A stretch of 30,067 nt of DNA from contig JAYMTA010000387.1 of the NCBI GenBank assembly GCA_036897625.1, positions 1 to 30,067 on the forward strand, given 5' to 3'. Source of the DNA: Pelargonium cotyledonis. Lineage: Eukaryota; Streptophyta; Magnoliopsida; Geraniales; Geraniaceae. The first letter of the stretch is position 1, and every line of letters starts with the position of its first letter. A model generated the notes under the pieces. That model was not told where the DNA came from, made no database searches, and saw only the letters and a program-made list of their open reading frames with translations. The position numbers and the translations under genes were made by a program. Below, piece after piece: positions 21,052 through 30,067 of this stretch.

Positions 21052-24000
21052 TTAGCTTTTAAGAAAATGGAACTTGGATTCGACGTAGCTTTCTGCATCC
21101 CACAGGAATGAACCAAACGCAACTGCCTCCAATACTAGCATTGTCAAGCCTGAGAAAGTAATAGAAATCACTTCATCACTAGACGTGTCTATTGAACCAT
21201 CGTCGGAAATCCTGATGTCAGGCCTCCCAAACAATGCCTGCGTCTGCTTCTCAATCAAAGAAATAGCTTCCTTGGATCTTATGGTTGCGTATCTCTGAAG
21301 TGTGTCCGCATCCAAGTACATCACATATGATCTAAGTCTATATGCTCCACTTTCACCAGTATCCATGAACTCTCGCCCGGCACTATCATCGTCATATTCA
21401 GGTGGGATTGTGAACAAGGAATCTGGATCCCAAAGTTTGTTGGCTGGAGTTGGGTCTTCAATACTTGACTGGCTTTTAGTGAAACCCTCAGGGAGGATTT
21501 TCATAGATCTCTCTAGTTGAAATCGCTCATCAACTCGCTTGAGGAAATATCCATACATTATGGACGCGGCATATAACTTTCCAAGTTTGAGTTTGCTAAT
21601 CTGAACAGTGCTATCCAGAGGGCCCACAACTCGCTCGCCAAGAACCAGAGATAAGTGGCTTTGTATCATCTCAAATGCTTCAGAAGAATGAACAGATTCT
21701 AGTTTTTGTTCTTGGTTTGGCCAAAAATCTACACGACCAGTAGGATCTGATGTTGCAGTTATCTTTGGAATCATCGAAATGTCTCGGTCCACAAATTTAT
21801 GTATAATCAAGCAGTAAATTATCTCCTCTAACGCCTTGCGTTCTTCCTTTTCTTTGACTTCAGCTATTCTCCTGAAAATCAAGATTTCAGCATGTTGTTA
21901 CTTTTTATGACAGGCAATTGACAGTTGACACGACAAGTATGTTGTTTTCTTAACTACAAACAATTAAGAACATGGCCAGCAACATTACTAAAAATAAGTA
22001 CATTGATGAAAAAACTGGGAACCTATAAAATCCATGAGATTAAAGAACCATGCATACAGCAAATAAAATCCTCAGGACCGAATGTTCCAAAAAAAAAAAG
22101 AGGATGTAGCATGTATAATTGAGAAAACAAGTAACAAATCAGAAAATTAAAATCATTGATCCAATTGAACTCTTTTGTTCAGCGGTAGCGCATGGGGTCA
22201 CATTGGGCTCAAAAGGTAACGTTGGAGTGGTAGTGTAGGGACCCAAAAAAACTAATAAAGCAGTAAATGCCACAACATGCAGTGATACAAAGGTATGGTG
22301 GCAGCAAGAGAAAACCAGTTTGTATAAGTAGAATAGCAATGATGATGATGATGGTTTTCATTGCAGCCACACTTGGGTCGCTAGTGATTGGGTGGAGTGA
22401 AAAAGGTGGTGTGGATGCAGTGATGTACCCCATGAGAGGCCAGGGAAGGCAACACAGCATTAGTGCATTACAAAGGGTGAAGGTTGAGATGGTGGTGAAT
22501 GGTGATGGTAGTGGTAGTGGTAGTGGTGTATTTTATGCTGTGGTGGCCTGGTGGATAGGATCTTGGTGGTCGTGGTAGGATTAATATTGAAAAGCCTACT
22601 GTAATAAAGACTAAGTCTTGAAAGTTGAAATAGAAGGTTACTATTAAACTCTGCCTATAATGGTGAGTGGTCATTGTGCTGAAGTAATCACAGAAAAGCC
22701 TTCTGCTTCATGTTTTTATAATGTTGTCCAACAATAGTTACTTCCACTCAAGTACTCAAAAAAACCAGAATCCTCATCTTAGCAGTTCCTCTGAGAAATT
22801 TGCAGTTCATCATCCAAAGTGCTATTCTAACAATCCTTCCAATCTTGCATAGAATTCTCATCACAATTTAGCCCTACCAACCCAATACATCCATGTCATT
22901 TTGAAAATCAAAACCCCAAATACATCAAAGAAGTTCCAGTCAGCATGTGGATTGCAGTGTCAAATACTGCCCTGGCCGTGTATTAGTTTCTATTTTGAGA
23001 GAAATTAAGATGCTAATTAGTGTTGTACATTTCCTCTTGCAACCCCATAAACATGTGTTGTAACAAACTCAAGGGATGCTAACTAACCTATTATAGGGAT
23101 ATTATTGGTAATTCATGCATAACTAACTTCCTTAAAAGAAACACTTATTTTGAGAAAAAATGTAAGAGGAACAAGACACTCATTTTGGGACGGAGGACGG
23201 GATGAGTATAAACTTATCATTTCCTACCAAATCGATTAACTATGAAAGTAAATAACAAAGTAGGCATGTCTATGTGTAGACAAAGAGGTAGATGGAGATG
23301 TCAAAGTACTAACTTGTAGAGAAGATCTTGAGACGAAGGACCAGCTTCTTCTTTCTGGGCATCTCTTCCAGTTTGAAGATTCTCAAGCTGCTGGTCAACG
23401 GTTGCTGGGAATAAATGTGGATGGGTTTGCAGTAATTGTCCCAAGAGCTGGCCGACAGGGGATTCAAATTGAAGAGGGGCAATTGGAACCAAATTACCAC
23501 TTGAATCCCCAGATGCTCTCACAGTTATCCCCCTGGATCGCAATTTATCTTGTCTGACTCCTGACTTTGGAGTTGAAAATGATGGAAAGCTCTGCAAAGA
23601 AAGAAGTTTGGTTCCAGTGGCAACAATTAGCAAATCCATGGACTCAAAACACGGATCCTTAGTTAGGCAGGCTAGATGTGGAAAAGAGTTACTGAACATT
23701 GTGTAACTAATCAAAGACAGAATGCTAGGTTTCAATGCTTATGTTGGTTTTGGGAAATAAAAGCTTACCTAACAAAATCAGTGTCACATGGATGCCTATA
23801 GTTACAAACTTTATCTATATTCATAGCAAAAGGAACTAGAAGGAGCATAAATTACTTATTTTGAGAAATGCTCTCTCTCTCTCTCTCCCTCTCTCTCTTT
23901 TTTTTAAGTGTTCACAATTTCCATATCCATTTCCTAATTAGCAACTTAAATCCCTAGTTCTTAGCATATAGCACTTGAATCTTTCCCAAAATAAGCTTCG

Positions 24001-24433
24001 CAGAGTGTTTGGAATTTTCATTTCCAGCTCCTAATTTAGACGGATTAACTTAAATAGTGCAAGAATTCAAAGCATGTTACGAAATGAATTTATGAAAATA
24101 GCCTACAAAAATGAAACAGAGAAATGGCGAAGGAAATGAAGAGCTTACTTTGGCTAATCCAGAAGAAAGGAAGAACTTGGAGTTGTCTGCAGCTGCGGCG
24201 GTAGGAGGAGCAGAAATATGTCTGTGGAATTCCGGCGACCTCAGGCCTCCCGCCGATGGAAAGACGACCAGAGCGTCGCTCATGACGCCTGAAATCTGCA
24301 TATTTTCCGGCGAAACCTCAGGAGCAATGTAAATCGGAAGAGAACAACGAGGAGAAGTGGTTGATTGCGTTGATTTGTTCCGGCTTCTGTTTTTTGATAT
24401 TTTTGTGTGGTGACTCGCAGTCACGGGTACCAT
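21052..24433 (-). CDS. Chloroplast DUF760 protein, UV-B-induced At3g17800-like, complete
   Basis: Homolog of the Arabidopsis UV-B-induced protein At3g17800 (DUF760 family), predicted in plastids; biochemical role unknown. Minus-strand exons are 24433-24149, 23591-23314 and 21871-21052. Junctions are GT-AG and in frame (GLAK|SFPSF and LLYK|RIAEVK), giving up to 460 aa. The N-terminus is rich in Ser, Pro and Ala up to about VRAS, as in a transit peptide. Conserved blocks follow: LLYKRIAEVKEKEERKALEE, KLGKLYAASIMYGYFLKRVD, RLRSYVMYLDADTLQRYATI and VLEAVAFGSFLWDAES. Start choice is uncertain: ATGs at 24301 and 24283 are also in frame, and a TTTAAATTTAA TATA-like tract just upstream of 24433 would favour a downstream start (416 or 410 aa), closer to the family's usual length. 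Confidence 0.9.
21872..23313 (-). other. Large intron 2 of the DUF760 gene
   Basis: 1442 bases, bounded by AA|GTTAGT and TTTCAG|GAG. It contains a (GGTAGT)-like simple repeat near 22501-22528 and a degenerate dispersed repeat at 23054-23200. Open frames inside (for example 22267-22578 plus strand) are low-complexity and not genes. Confidence 0.85.
23054..23200. repeat. Dispersed repeat copy B with Stowaway-like end, in intron
   Basis: Aligns with 7171-7293. It ends ACAAGACACTCATTTTGGGA followed by CGGAGG, the decayed inverted terminus seen intact in the MITE at 10150-10396. The other terminus is lost. Confidence 0.55.
23592..24148 (-). other. Intron 1 of the DUF760 gene, with CT microsatellite
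   Basis: 557 bases, GT-AG (AAA|GTAAGC to TTTGCAG|AGC). It carries a (CT)n tract with one interruption at about 23871-23899 followed by a T run. On the transcribed strand this is (AG)n. Confidence 0.85.
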
Positions 24434-24761
24434 TCAAAATTAAATTTAAAAAGAAAATGTATTTTCTGGTCATAACGTGATACACCACGCGCTTGTAGGG
24501 AGCGTCCGCAAATTGTCTTGCCCTTTCCTAAAACGTACTAGTAATATTAATAGTGTGAGTGTACTAAAACGACTTAAAGTTATCAACTGTAAATCTGTAA
24601 ACCCGATCAGAAATTCCATGATATAAAATAAAACAAAAAAAATGTTACTTGCTTGATTTCTATTTTGATTAATGTAGTACATTTATTTTTGTAATCCCAC
24701 GAGAATGATATGTCGTATCAAACTCGATAATATTAACATAGTATAGAGTTATTATTAATAA
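24434..24761. other. Upstream region of the DUF760 gene
   Basis: Promoter side of the minus-strand plastid gene. TTTAAATTTAA at about 24440-24452 (minus strand) is a possible TATA-like element. No gene is seen. Confidence 0.4.
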
Positions 24762-24789
24762 CTAGGGTTCAACCCATGCGATGCACGGG
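24762..24789 (-). mobile_element. Helitron-like 3' terminus
   Basis: On the minus strand: a hairpin CCCGTGCATCGCATGGG (7-bp stem with one G-T pair, 3-base loop), a short linker, then CTAG followed by T. A GC hairpin about 10 bases before a CTRR end inserted next to T is the standard Helitron 3' structure. The element would extend to higher coordinates; its TC-type 5' end and any Rep/helicase gene were not found, so it is non-autonomous or broken. Confidence 0.55.
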
Positions 24790-26062
24790 ACGTAAAATCA
24801 TTGTTAATATAGTTTATATTACAACTTATGTCGGTCTTTACTTAAATAGTTTATTATAAATTACTTTTACATAAGACTTTATATATTTATTTAAAATTGA
24901 AACTACATAAATAACTCAACATATAATCTATAGTTTTAAAATTAGATATTTTACAATAATTTTTGAACTAATAATTGACAATAATGGTTAATAATTCATG
25001 CCTTAACGAATCATTTTTAGCTCTAAAAGAAACATGACATATTTTTAATCTGAAATTATATCACGTCCTAATGAGATTCTAAGTAACTATATATTTGAAT
25101 TTAAAATTTATACGTTGATTTAATCAATTTCATATCTTAATGGACAACTTATATACAGCAAACCTAAAGTAAAGATTGAAAAAGGGTGTTTTCACAGGAA
25201 ATTGAATCTGAGTTTTGGAAAAAATTAATTAAATTATAGAAGTAAAAGCCCTGTTAGATAAGAGAGCCTCCCTTTATGAGCTTGGAAAAACTTATATAAT
25301 ATCCAAGAAATTGGTATAGTTTTGTGGGCCTAAACGAAAGTCGGGGTTTTTAATATAGTGAAAAAACAATCCATCCTTTTGCAAGTATTTGGTCTGGACC
25401 GACAACCTAAATTAGCTTTTCCAAACTAATAATAGCTTTGTTTTACCAGGGACCTTTGCCATATTCTCGTCTCAACATTTCTGGAATTGACTAACCAAGA
25501 GAACCCATATCTATCTATACTCTGAAGCAACTTTGTACTAAAGAAAAGAGCTCGTTTGAAAAGTTAGTATCTAGCTTGTGAAACTTATTCATATTTACAG
25601 TATAGTAATTAAAAAACCAATGATTATATACTTCCAGTAAACATTTTGATAGAATAAACAAGTTACTTACATTTAGATATCAAAAGGGACTTGTACTTTT
25701 TTTTTAAATCCGGGTAAGGTATCTTTGATCAAGTTTATGTAATTGGCTTTTAGTAGCTATTAGTTATGAGCTTTTAGAAGAATTCCTCTATCTAAATAGG
25801 CAAAGATCGAAAGATGTATTGTGGTTAAAATATAAGTGAAATTAGGATAAACTTTTCCATGATAAAAAACTTGATATTCAGTTGATACAAAGAAGGATTA
25901 GAGCATCTGATAAAAGAATCCTACAGAAAGGAGAATTGTGAAACATGTCTTAGATAAGGGAGAGTTTACTGTATGAAGACGGTACTAATTAAAAAAGTTA
26001 ATCGCTAATTAAATTTAGAAAAAAATAAAAATAAAAGGTAAAAATTGTGAAGTAAGAATGAT
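24790..26062. other. AT-rich intergenic DNA, possible Helitron body
   Basis: No coding exon is visible. Part may belong to the Helitron whose 3' end is at 24762. Nothing more can be supported. Confidence 0.4.
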
Positions 26063-26254
26063 GTGATAATATTGTCTCACATTGAAAATTTCAAAGAAAA
26101 TAAGAATGAGAAAGTAATATAAAGTGTACATCTTTTGCTATTAGCAAATGTGAAATATTGTCTCACATTGAAAACTTAAAAAAAATGAGGATGTGATGGA
26201 GTGAGTCAAGTTTATATAAAGTGTGCATCTTTTGCTATTAGCTAATGTGAAATA
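26063..26254. repeat. Two-unit tandem repeat, 86-97 bp period
   Basis: ATTGTCTCACATTGAAAA recurs at 26071 and 26157, and the segment with CATCTTTTGCTATTAGC followed by AATGTGAAATA recurs 97 bases later. The two units differ by an indel. Non-coding. Confidence 0.7.
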
Positions 26255-26324
26255 GTAATTGTTATGATGATTGCTATTAGTTATTTTTATTAAATAATAG
26301 ATGATTTTTTGTAATGAAAAAAAA

Positions 26325-26441
26325 TGAAAGGACACTGATAACACCTCAATTAGTTTCACTCATACCCACCCAAGTGAATTGGTGGAGCGGAGCGACCCGC
26401 CCAGATTCAAATATTTTAATGTGGTGTCACTATCTCATTGG
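26325..26441 (-). mobile_element. Short MITE with GC-rich core, copy 2 (inverted)
   Basis: Reverse-oriented relative of 19887-20001. On the minus strand it reads CCAATGAGATAGTGACAC at one end, has the identical core GGGTCGCTCCGCTCC followed by ACCAATTCACTT, and then GAGGTGTTATCAGTG at the other end. The core is better conserved than the ends. Confidence 0.65.
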
Positions 26442-27183
26442 TGACTTAACCTAAGTCAAAAATTAATTAGTTTAGGCTCCTCTTTCCCTATATATATATT
26501 ACGCACAATTAACTTCTTATAAGTAAAAACATGACCCTTTTATTTTGAAGCAAAAATATGATATGAACCAAACACTCATTTTGAATATAAGAACACTTAT
26601 TTTAAAACGGATAAAGCATACACTGTTAACTAACTTAGTCTTTAAGTTTCTCAAAATGACCAAAGCCAGCACAAATATATGAAATCAAGTACTGGTAAAC
26701 TCAACTTTCATTTACACAAAAGAGGACACAAATATTTAGGAGTAAAATAACCCTTCATAGAAACTATCACTGAAAGAAACACCAACATGGGCATATAGAA
26801 AAGATAAGAAAGATTACAGCAGCACAATAAAGTTGATTATTATAATCAGAATTACATATTCATCATCATCAGCCTTCTCTTTTAATAAGAGTACAGAAAG
26901 ACTAAAAAGTGTGAACACTAAAACTACAAATCAGCTCAAAAAATGACGAGGTAGAGTAGCTCTTCACATTCTACGTACCATCCTCCTTCAAACTCATAAT
27001 ATCACAAAGACAAAGGAGGATGGTATGGATTCAGGATATCCCTAAAAACTACAATGGTCAGCTTTCGATATATTATCATATAAAGCTACAATGCTACGTA
27101 AAAATAAGGACTTCCTGTTTGTTTGCTAAATAGGTTAGGTTACGCTGGCTCCCAAAGTAAAATTTGAGTGAAGCTTTAATCTT
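26442..27183 (-). other. 3' flank and 3'UTR of the bZIP gene
   Basis: The part next to 27183 is the 3'UTR of the minus-strand bZIP gene. Around 26565-26615 words like ACACTCATTTTGAA and ACACTTATTTTAAAACGG recall a worn Stowaway terminus. No gene is seen. Confidence 0.45.
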
Positions 27184-30067
27184 CTACTGATCTCCCTGCT
27201 GCTGCACAAGCTCTGTTTGCCCGGTCTGTTGAGTTTCATCACTCACATGTTGCTCAATCCTCCTATGATCTTCACGTCCAGGAACTTCCCCCAGCCTCTC
27301 CTGCATTTACAAATTTTTTTTTTTTTCCAAAATGAGATCAACTCACACTACCCAACAGACTTAGGCTATTATGACGAGACCCCCAGCTATCATGCACCAG
27401 TAGCAATTCTTCTTTAAATCCTAACAATATGTAGACTTTTCACATGATTTAGATTTTAGACACTACCTTGAGAGAGGTATTCTCTGAAAGAAGCTGCTCA
27501 TACTCACTCCGGATGCGGTTTACTTCTGATCTAAGTGTGGCATTTTCTTCTTTTAGAGCCTCAGCACGCTGGGCCAGCTCATCACATTCAGCCTGACTCA
27601 AAATGTGCATGTTTACCCAATGAGTTCAAGGGAAGGTAAATGATGATATTCAGCTAAAAGAAAAATGGGTTGATCATAACCTGTTTACGCAACCTTGACC
27701 TGCGAGCAGATTCTCTGTTTGACTGCTTCCTTCTCTGTCTTTTAAGTTCTCTCTCATCCTAAATCCACAAATAAGTTTAACTAAAGATATCATGAATGAA
27801 AGGACTTACTATTTTAAAACAGGTTAAGACTTAAAAGTAACAAATCCATGAAGACGAAATAAGAAATTGAATTTTAAATTAAGTTGTTGCAGGAGCTTAA
27901 TATTAACCTGCAACCAAAGTTGTGACTGCATACTATTCTGTGATCCACCAGTAACAATTCCCCCCGTAACTGGAGTAGATGGAACTTTCCCTCGCAGTGC
28001 AGGAATACTAGACGTTGGAGAACCCCAATAATCCATCCCAATGTTTAAGTTAGTGGTAGGACCAGGAACAGCTCCTGGAGCACCAGCAGCTGACATGGGC
28101 ATGATAGCCATTTGATTGACCGCAGTATGAGGTGTAGTTGACCCTCCATTTTGAGAACCATGCAAGGAACTGCCATTCTGAGATGCTTCACCTGAAGTAA
28201 AAGACACAAGTGTAAAACATTTATTATTCCAATCATGTTTACTGCAATGACAACATTAGAATGAAGAGTAAAATAATCCAACCTTCCATAGAATCTTGTC
28301 TGGACCCTGACTTCATCTGTGAGTCCTGCACATAACCAACTAAATCAGATAATATGATTTTTGTCTCATCAGAAAAACAATAAGCTCTTTTAAGAAGTAC
28401 TCAGTCCTTGATGGTCAGGTTCCCATTAACAGATGACAGACAAAAAGATTAATCAGTTCTAGCACCTCCAGGTGATGTGATAGGCACATGGATTAAAACT
28501 GATATTGGAAAAAAAAGGAAGTCTGGAAAAATAACTGTCATGTCTGATATTGCTAATAATTTTACTCAAAAAAACTTGCTAGTTTATGGCCAAACATGAT
28601 CTCAGGGGTCATATAGTGGAGCACAAAAAAATATAGCTTCCAGAGAGATTGTGTTCATAAACATTATATGTTTTTGACATATTGATAAATCTACAAAACC
28701 AAGTACTAGAAGTCCTCAAATATAAACTACAGGTTCATAACAAAACCTACAATAAGTCAAATACAAACACTATTGTCCTTTTAACAAGAAAAAACAATCA
28801 TCAGTAGGAGAGACCAGGTTAGAACTTGACATAGGATGTAATTTTTAATTCACATAAACAAACCAAGACATGCATATGAGTTCAAGAAATGGATTAAATA
28901 GGGGACACAAATTAAACCAAAGCAAGGTCTAAATTAGAATAGGCAGCACGTGATTAATCTACAAAATCAATGAAAAGAATACCATAATACTTACATTCTG
29001 AGAATTAGCATCGCTTCCTTCACTAGAACCTTCACTGCCACTCTCAGCGCTGCACATGCAGGTTTATTACAAAGTTAACAAAGATATGTGAAAATAATAT
29101 GATTTAGTAGTAAGGGCAATCCTTGCAGTCAGTAGAGACCGAAGCAACAAGCACATTCCAAACCTTATAAGCAATCAAAGCAGCACAAGTTCTCACGTCA
29201 GACAACCATACATTTGACACTAAAGGATCCAAGGTGATGATGGTAAGTCCAAATCATTAGACTATAGACTATTAACTTAATAGTCTATAGTAACTTTTAA
29301 TTGTTTTCGTTTAGTATGCAATATTTGCAACCAAAACAAGACATAAATTAAAGGAGAATAATAATAATAATAATAAAACCCCGGAAAAGAGACGAATTCT
29401 TCAACAAGGGCTTCCTTTTTACTTCCAGTGAAGCCCTTTAAACCTCAATCACAATACATACACACCATACCTTTTAGAATGAACTCCATTTGCAGATGCT
29501 CCTGATGCTTTACCAGTTTCATTTTTCTTTCCTGTAATCATGTTCAAACTCCCCAAACTTCCTTTTGATCTTTTGATGGGCAATTTTTCCTTCACCTCAG
29601 ATGGCTTACCCTCTCCTTCCGCACTTCCAGGTGTAATGCCCTACAAGCAGATTGTAAAAACTATTCATCATTAAGTCCAGAGTAAAATAGATCCAATTCT
29701 GTCCAAATCTTCCGTATGCAACCACAAGATAAAAGTGGAAAACTTACAGAATTCTCAGCAATGCCATTTGGGGAAGGCATTGCAAAAGGACTGAAAGGAT
29801 AAGATCCCTATTGATAAGAAAATGGTATGCAAAGTTAACAACATGACAGATGATGCAAATATAGTGAAAAACTGTAGAGGAGAAACTAAGCATATGAAGA
29901 AGAAAATACCGGAGGCATAGATGGATGAGCATATATACCACCATGTGGATACATAACATAAGGATGAGGCGGGGTACCATATGGAGGCATAATATGCTGC
30001 AATTGAACATACGTAAAGCAACAATTACAGCCAAATTAAGATCTCACAATAAATATATATATATATA
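27184..30067 (-). CDS. bZIP16: bZIP transcription factor, bZIP16/bZIP68-like (G-box binding), 5'-partial
   Basis: Nuclear group G bZIP factor that binds G-box DNA as a dimer. Minus-strand exons in the window are 29996-29910, 29807-29748, 29640-29471, 29049-28995, 28325-28283, 28191-27908, 27758-27681, 27592-27467 and 27300-27184. All nine join in frame through GT-AG introns to give 339 C-terminal residues; the first exons lie beyond 30067. Seen: a proline-rich mosaic region ([33 protein letters not shown]); [20 protein letters not shown]; a Ser/Gly/Asn-rich stretch; [12 protein letters not shown]; the basic region [20 protein letters not shown] with the N-x7-R signature; and a heptad zipper (ECDEL, EAL, ATL, NRI, EQL, TSL). 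These blocks match Arabidopsis bZIP16 and bZIP68 more than GBF1-3. The Gln-rich C-terminus is divergent. Which of bZIP16 or bZIP68 is the ortholog cannot be settled here. Confidence 0.93.
29261..29291. repeat. Perfect 15-bp-arm palindrome in a bZIP intron
   Basis: ACTATAGACTATTAA, one C, then its exact reverse complement. It lies in the intron between exons 29049-28995 and 29640-29471. It could fold as a hairpin in the pre-mRNA or extrude as a cruciform. No known element was recognised. Confidence 0.8.
29357..29376. repeat. AAT microsatellite in a bZIP intron
   Basis: A short (AAT)n run of about six units within the same intron as the palindrome. Confidence 0.8.

Noticed and set aside
22267-22578. 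Plus-strand frame with Met run and Gly-Ser repeat
   Set aside because: Entirely within a confirmed intron of the DUF760 gene and driven by simple repeats (GATGAT, GGTAGT).

Overview
The window is nuclear DNA of a flowering plant, most likely a eudicot. The evidence is AT-rich intergenic DNA, GT-AG introns inside every gene, plant-only gene families (CSLD, XTH, a DUF760 plastid protein, a GBF-type bZIP) and plant transposon debris (an L1-type LINE, Stowaway MITEs, Mutator-type MITEs, Helitron-like ends). I cannot name the species.

Layout: (1) 1-1200 is a promoter and intergenic stretch with no gene. (2) 1741-6277, plus strand, is a complete cellulose synthase-like D gene (three coding exons, 1106 aa) closest in motifs to the CSLD2/CSLD3 clade, with a probable 5'UTR intron. 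(3) 6856-6913 is a truncated tRNA-Gln-like sequence. (4) 7170-8290 is a nested repeat block: a duplicated unit, 66-bp inverted arms, and a Mutator-type MITE inserted in one unit copy. (5) 8291-11433 is intergenic with one intact Stowaway MITE. (6) 13258-11434, minus strand, is a four-exon XTH30-like xyloglucan endotransglucosylase/hydrolase (361 aa). (7) 13340-14731 is intergenic. (8) About 19250-14732, minus strand, is a decayed LINE carrying a nested MITE and a SINE-like insert. (9) 19260-20900 is repeats and an unassigned short plus-strand ORF. (10) 24433-21052, minus strand, is a three-exon chloroplast DUF760 protein of the UV-B-induced At3g17800 family. (11) 24434-26640 is intergenic with a Helitron-like 3' end, a tandem repeat and a MITE. 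(12) From the right edge to 27184, minus strand, are the nine 3' exons of a bZIP16/bZIP68-like transcription factor whose 5' exons lie outside the window.

The four genes are separate transcription units. CSLD and XTH both act on the cell wall (glucan chain synthesis at membranes, xyloglucan remodelling in the apoplast), but they are about 5 kb apart with their 3' ends facing each other and a repeat block between. I do not read that as a functional cluster. I did not find a new multi-gene system. The most unusual material is the nested transposon structure, a short MITE family with a conserved GC-rich core, a CSLD with a shortened N-terminus, and a few unexplained small structures.
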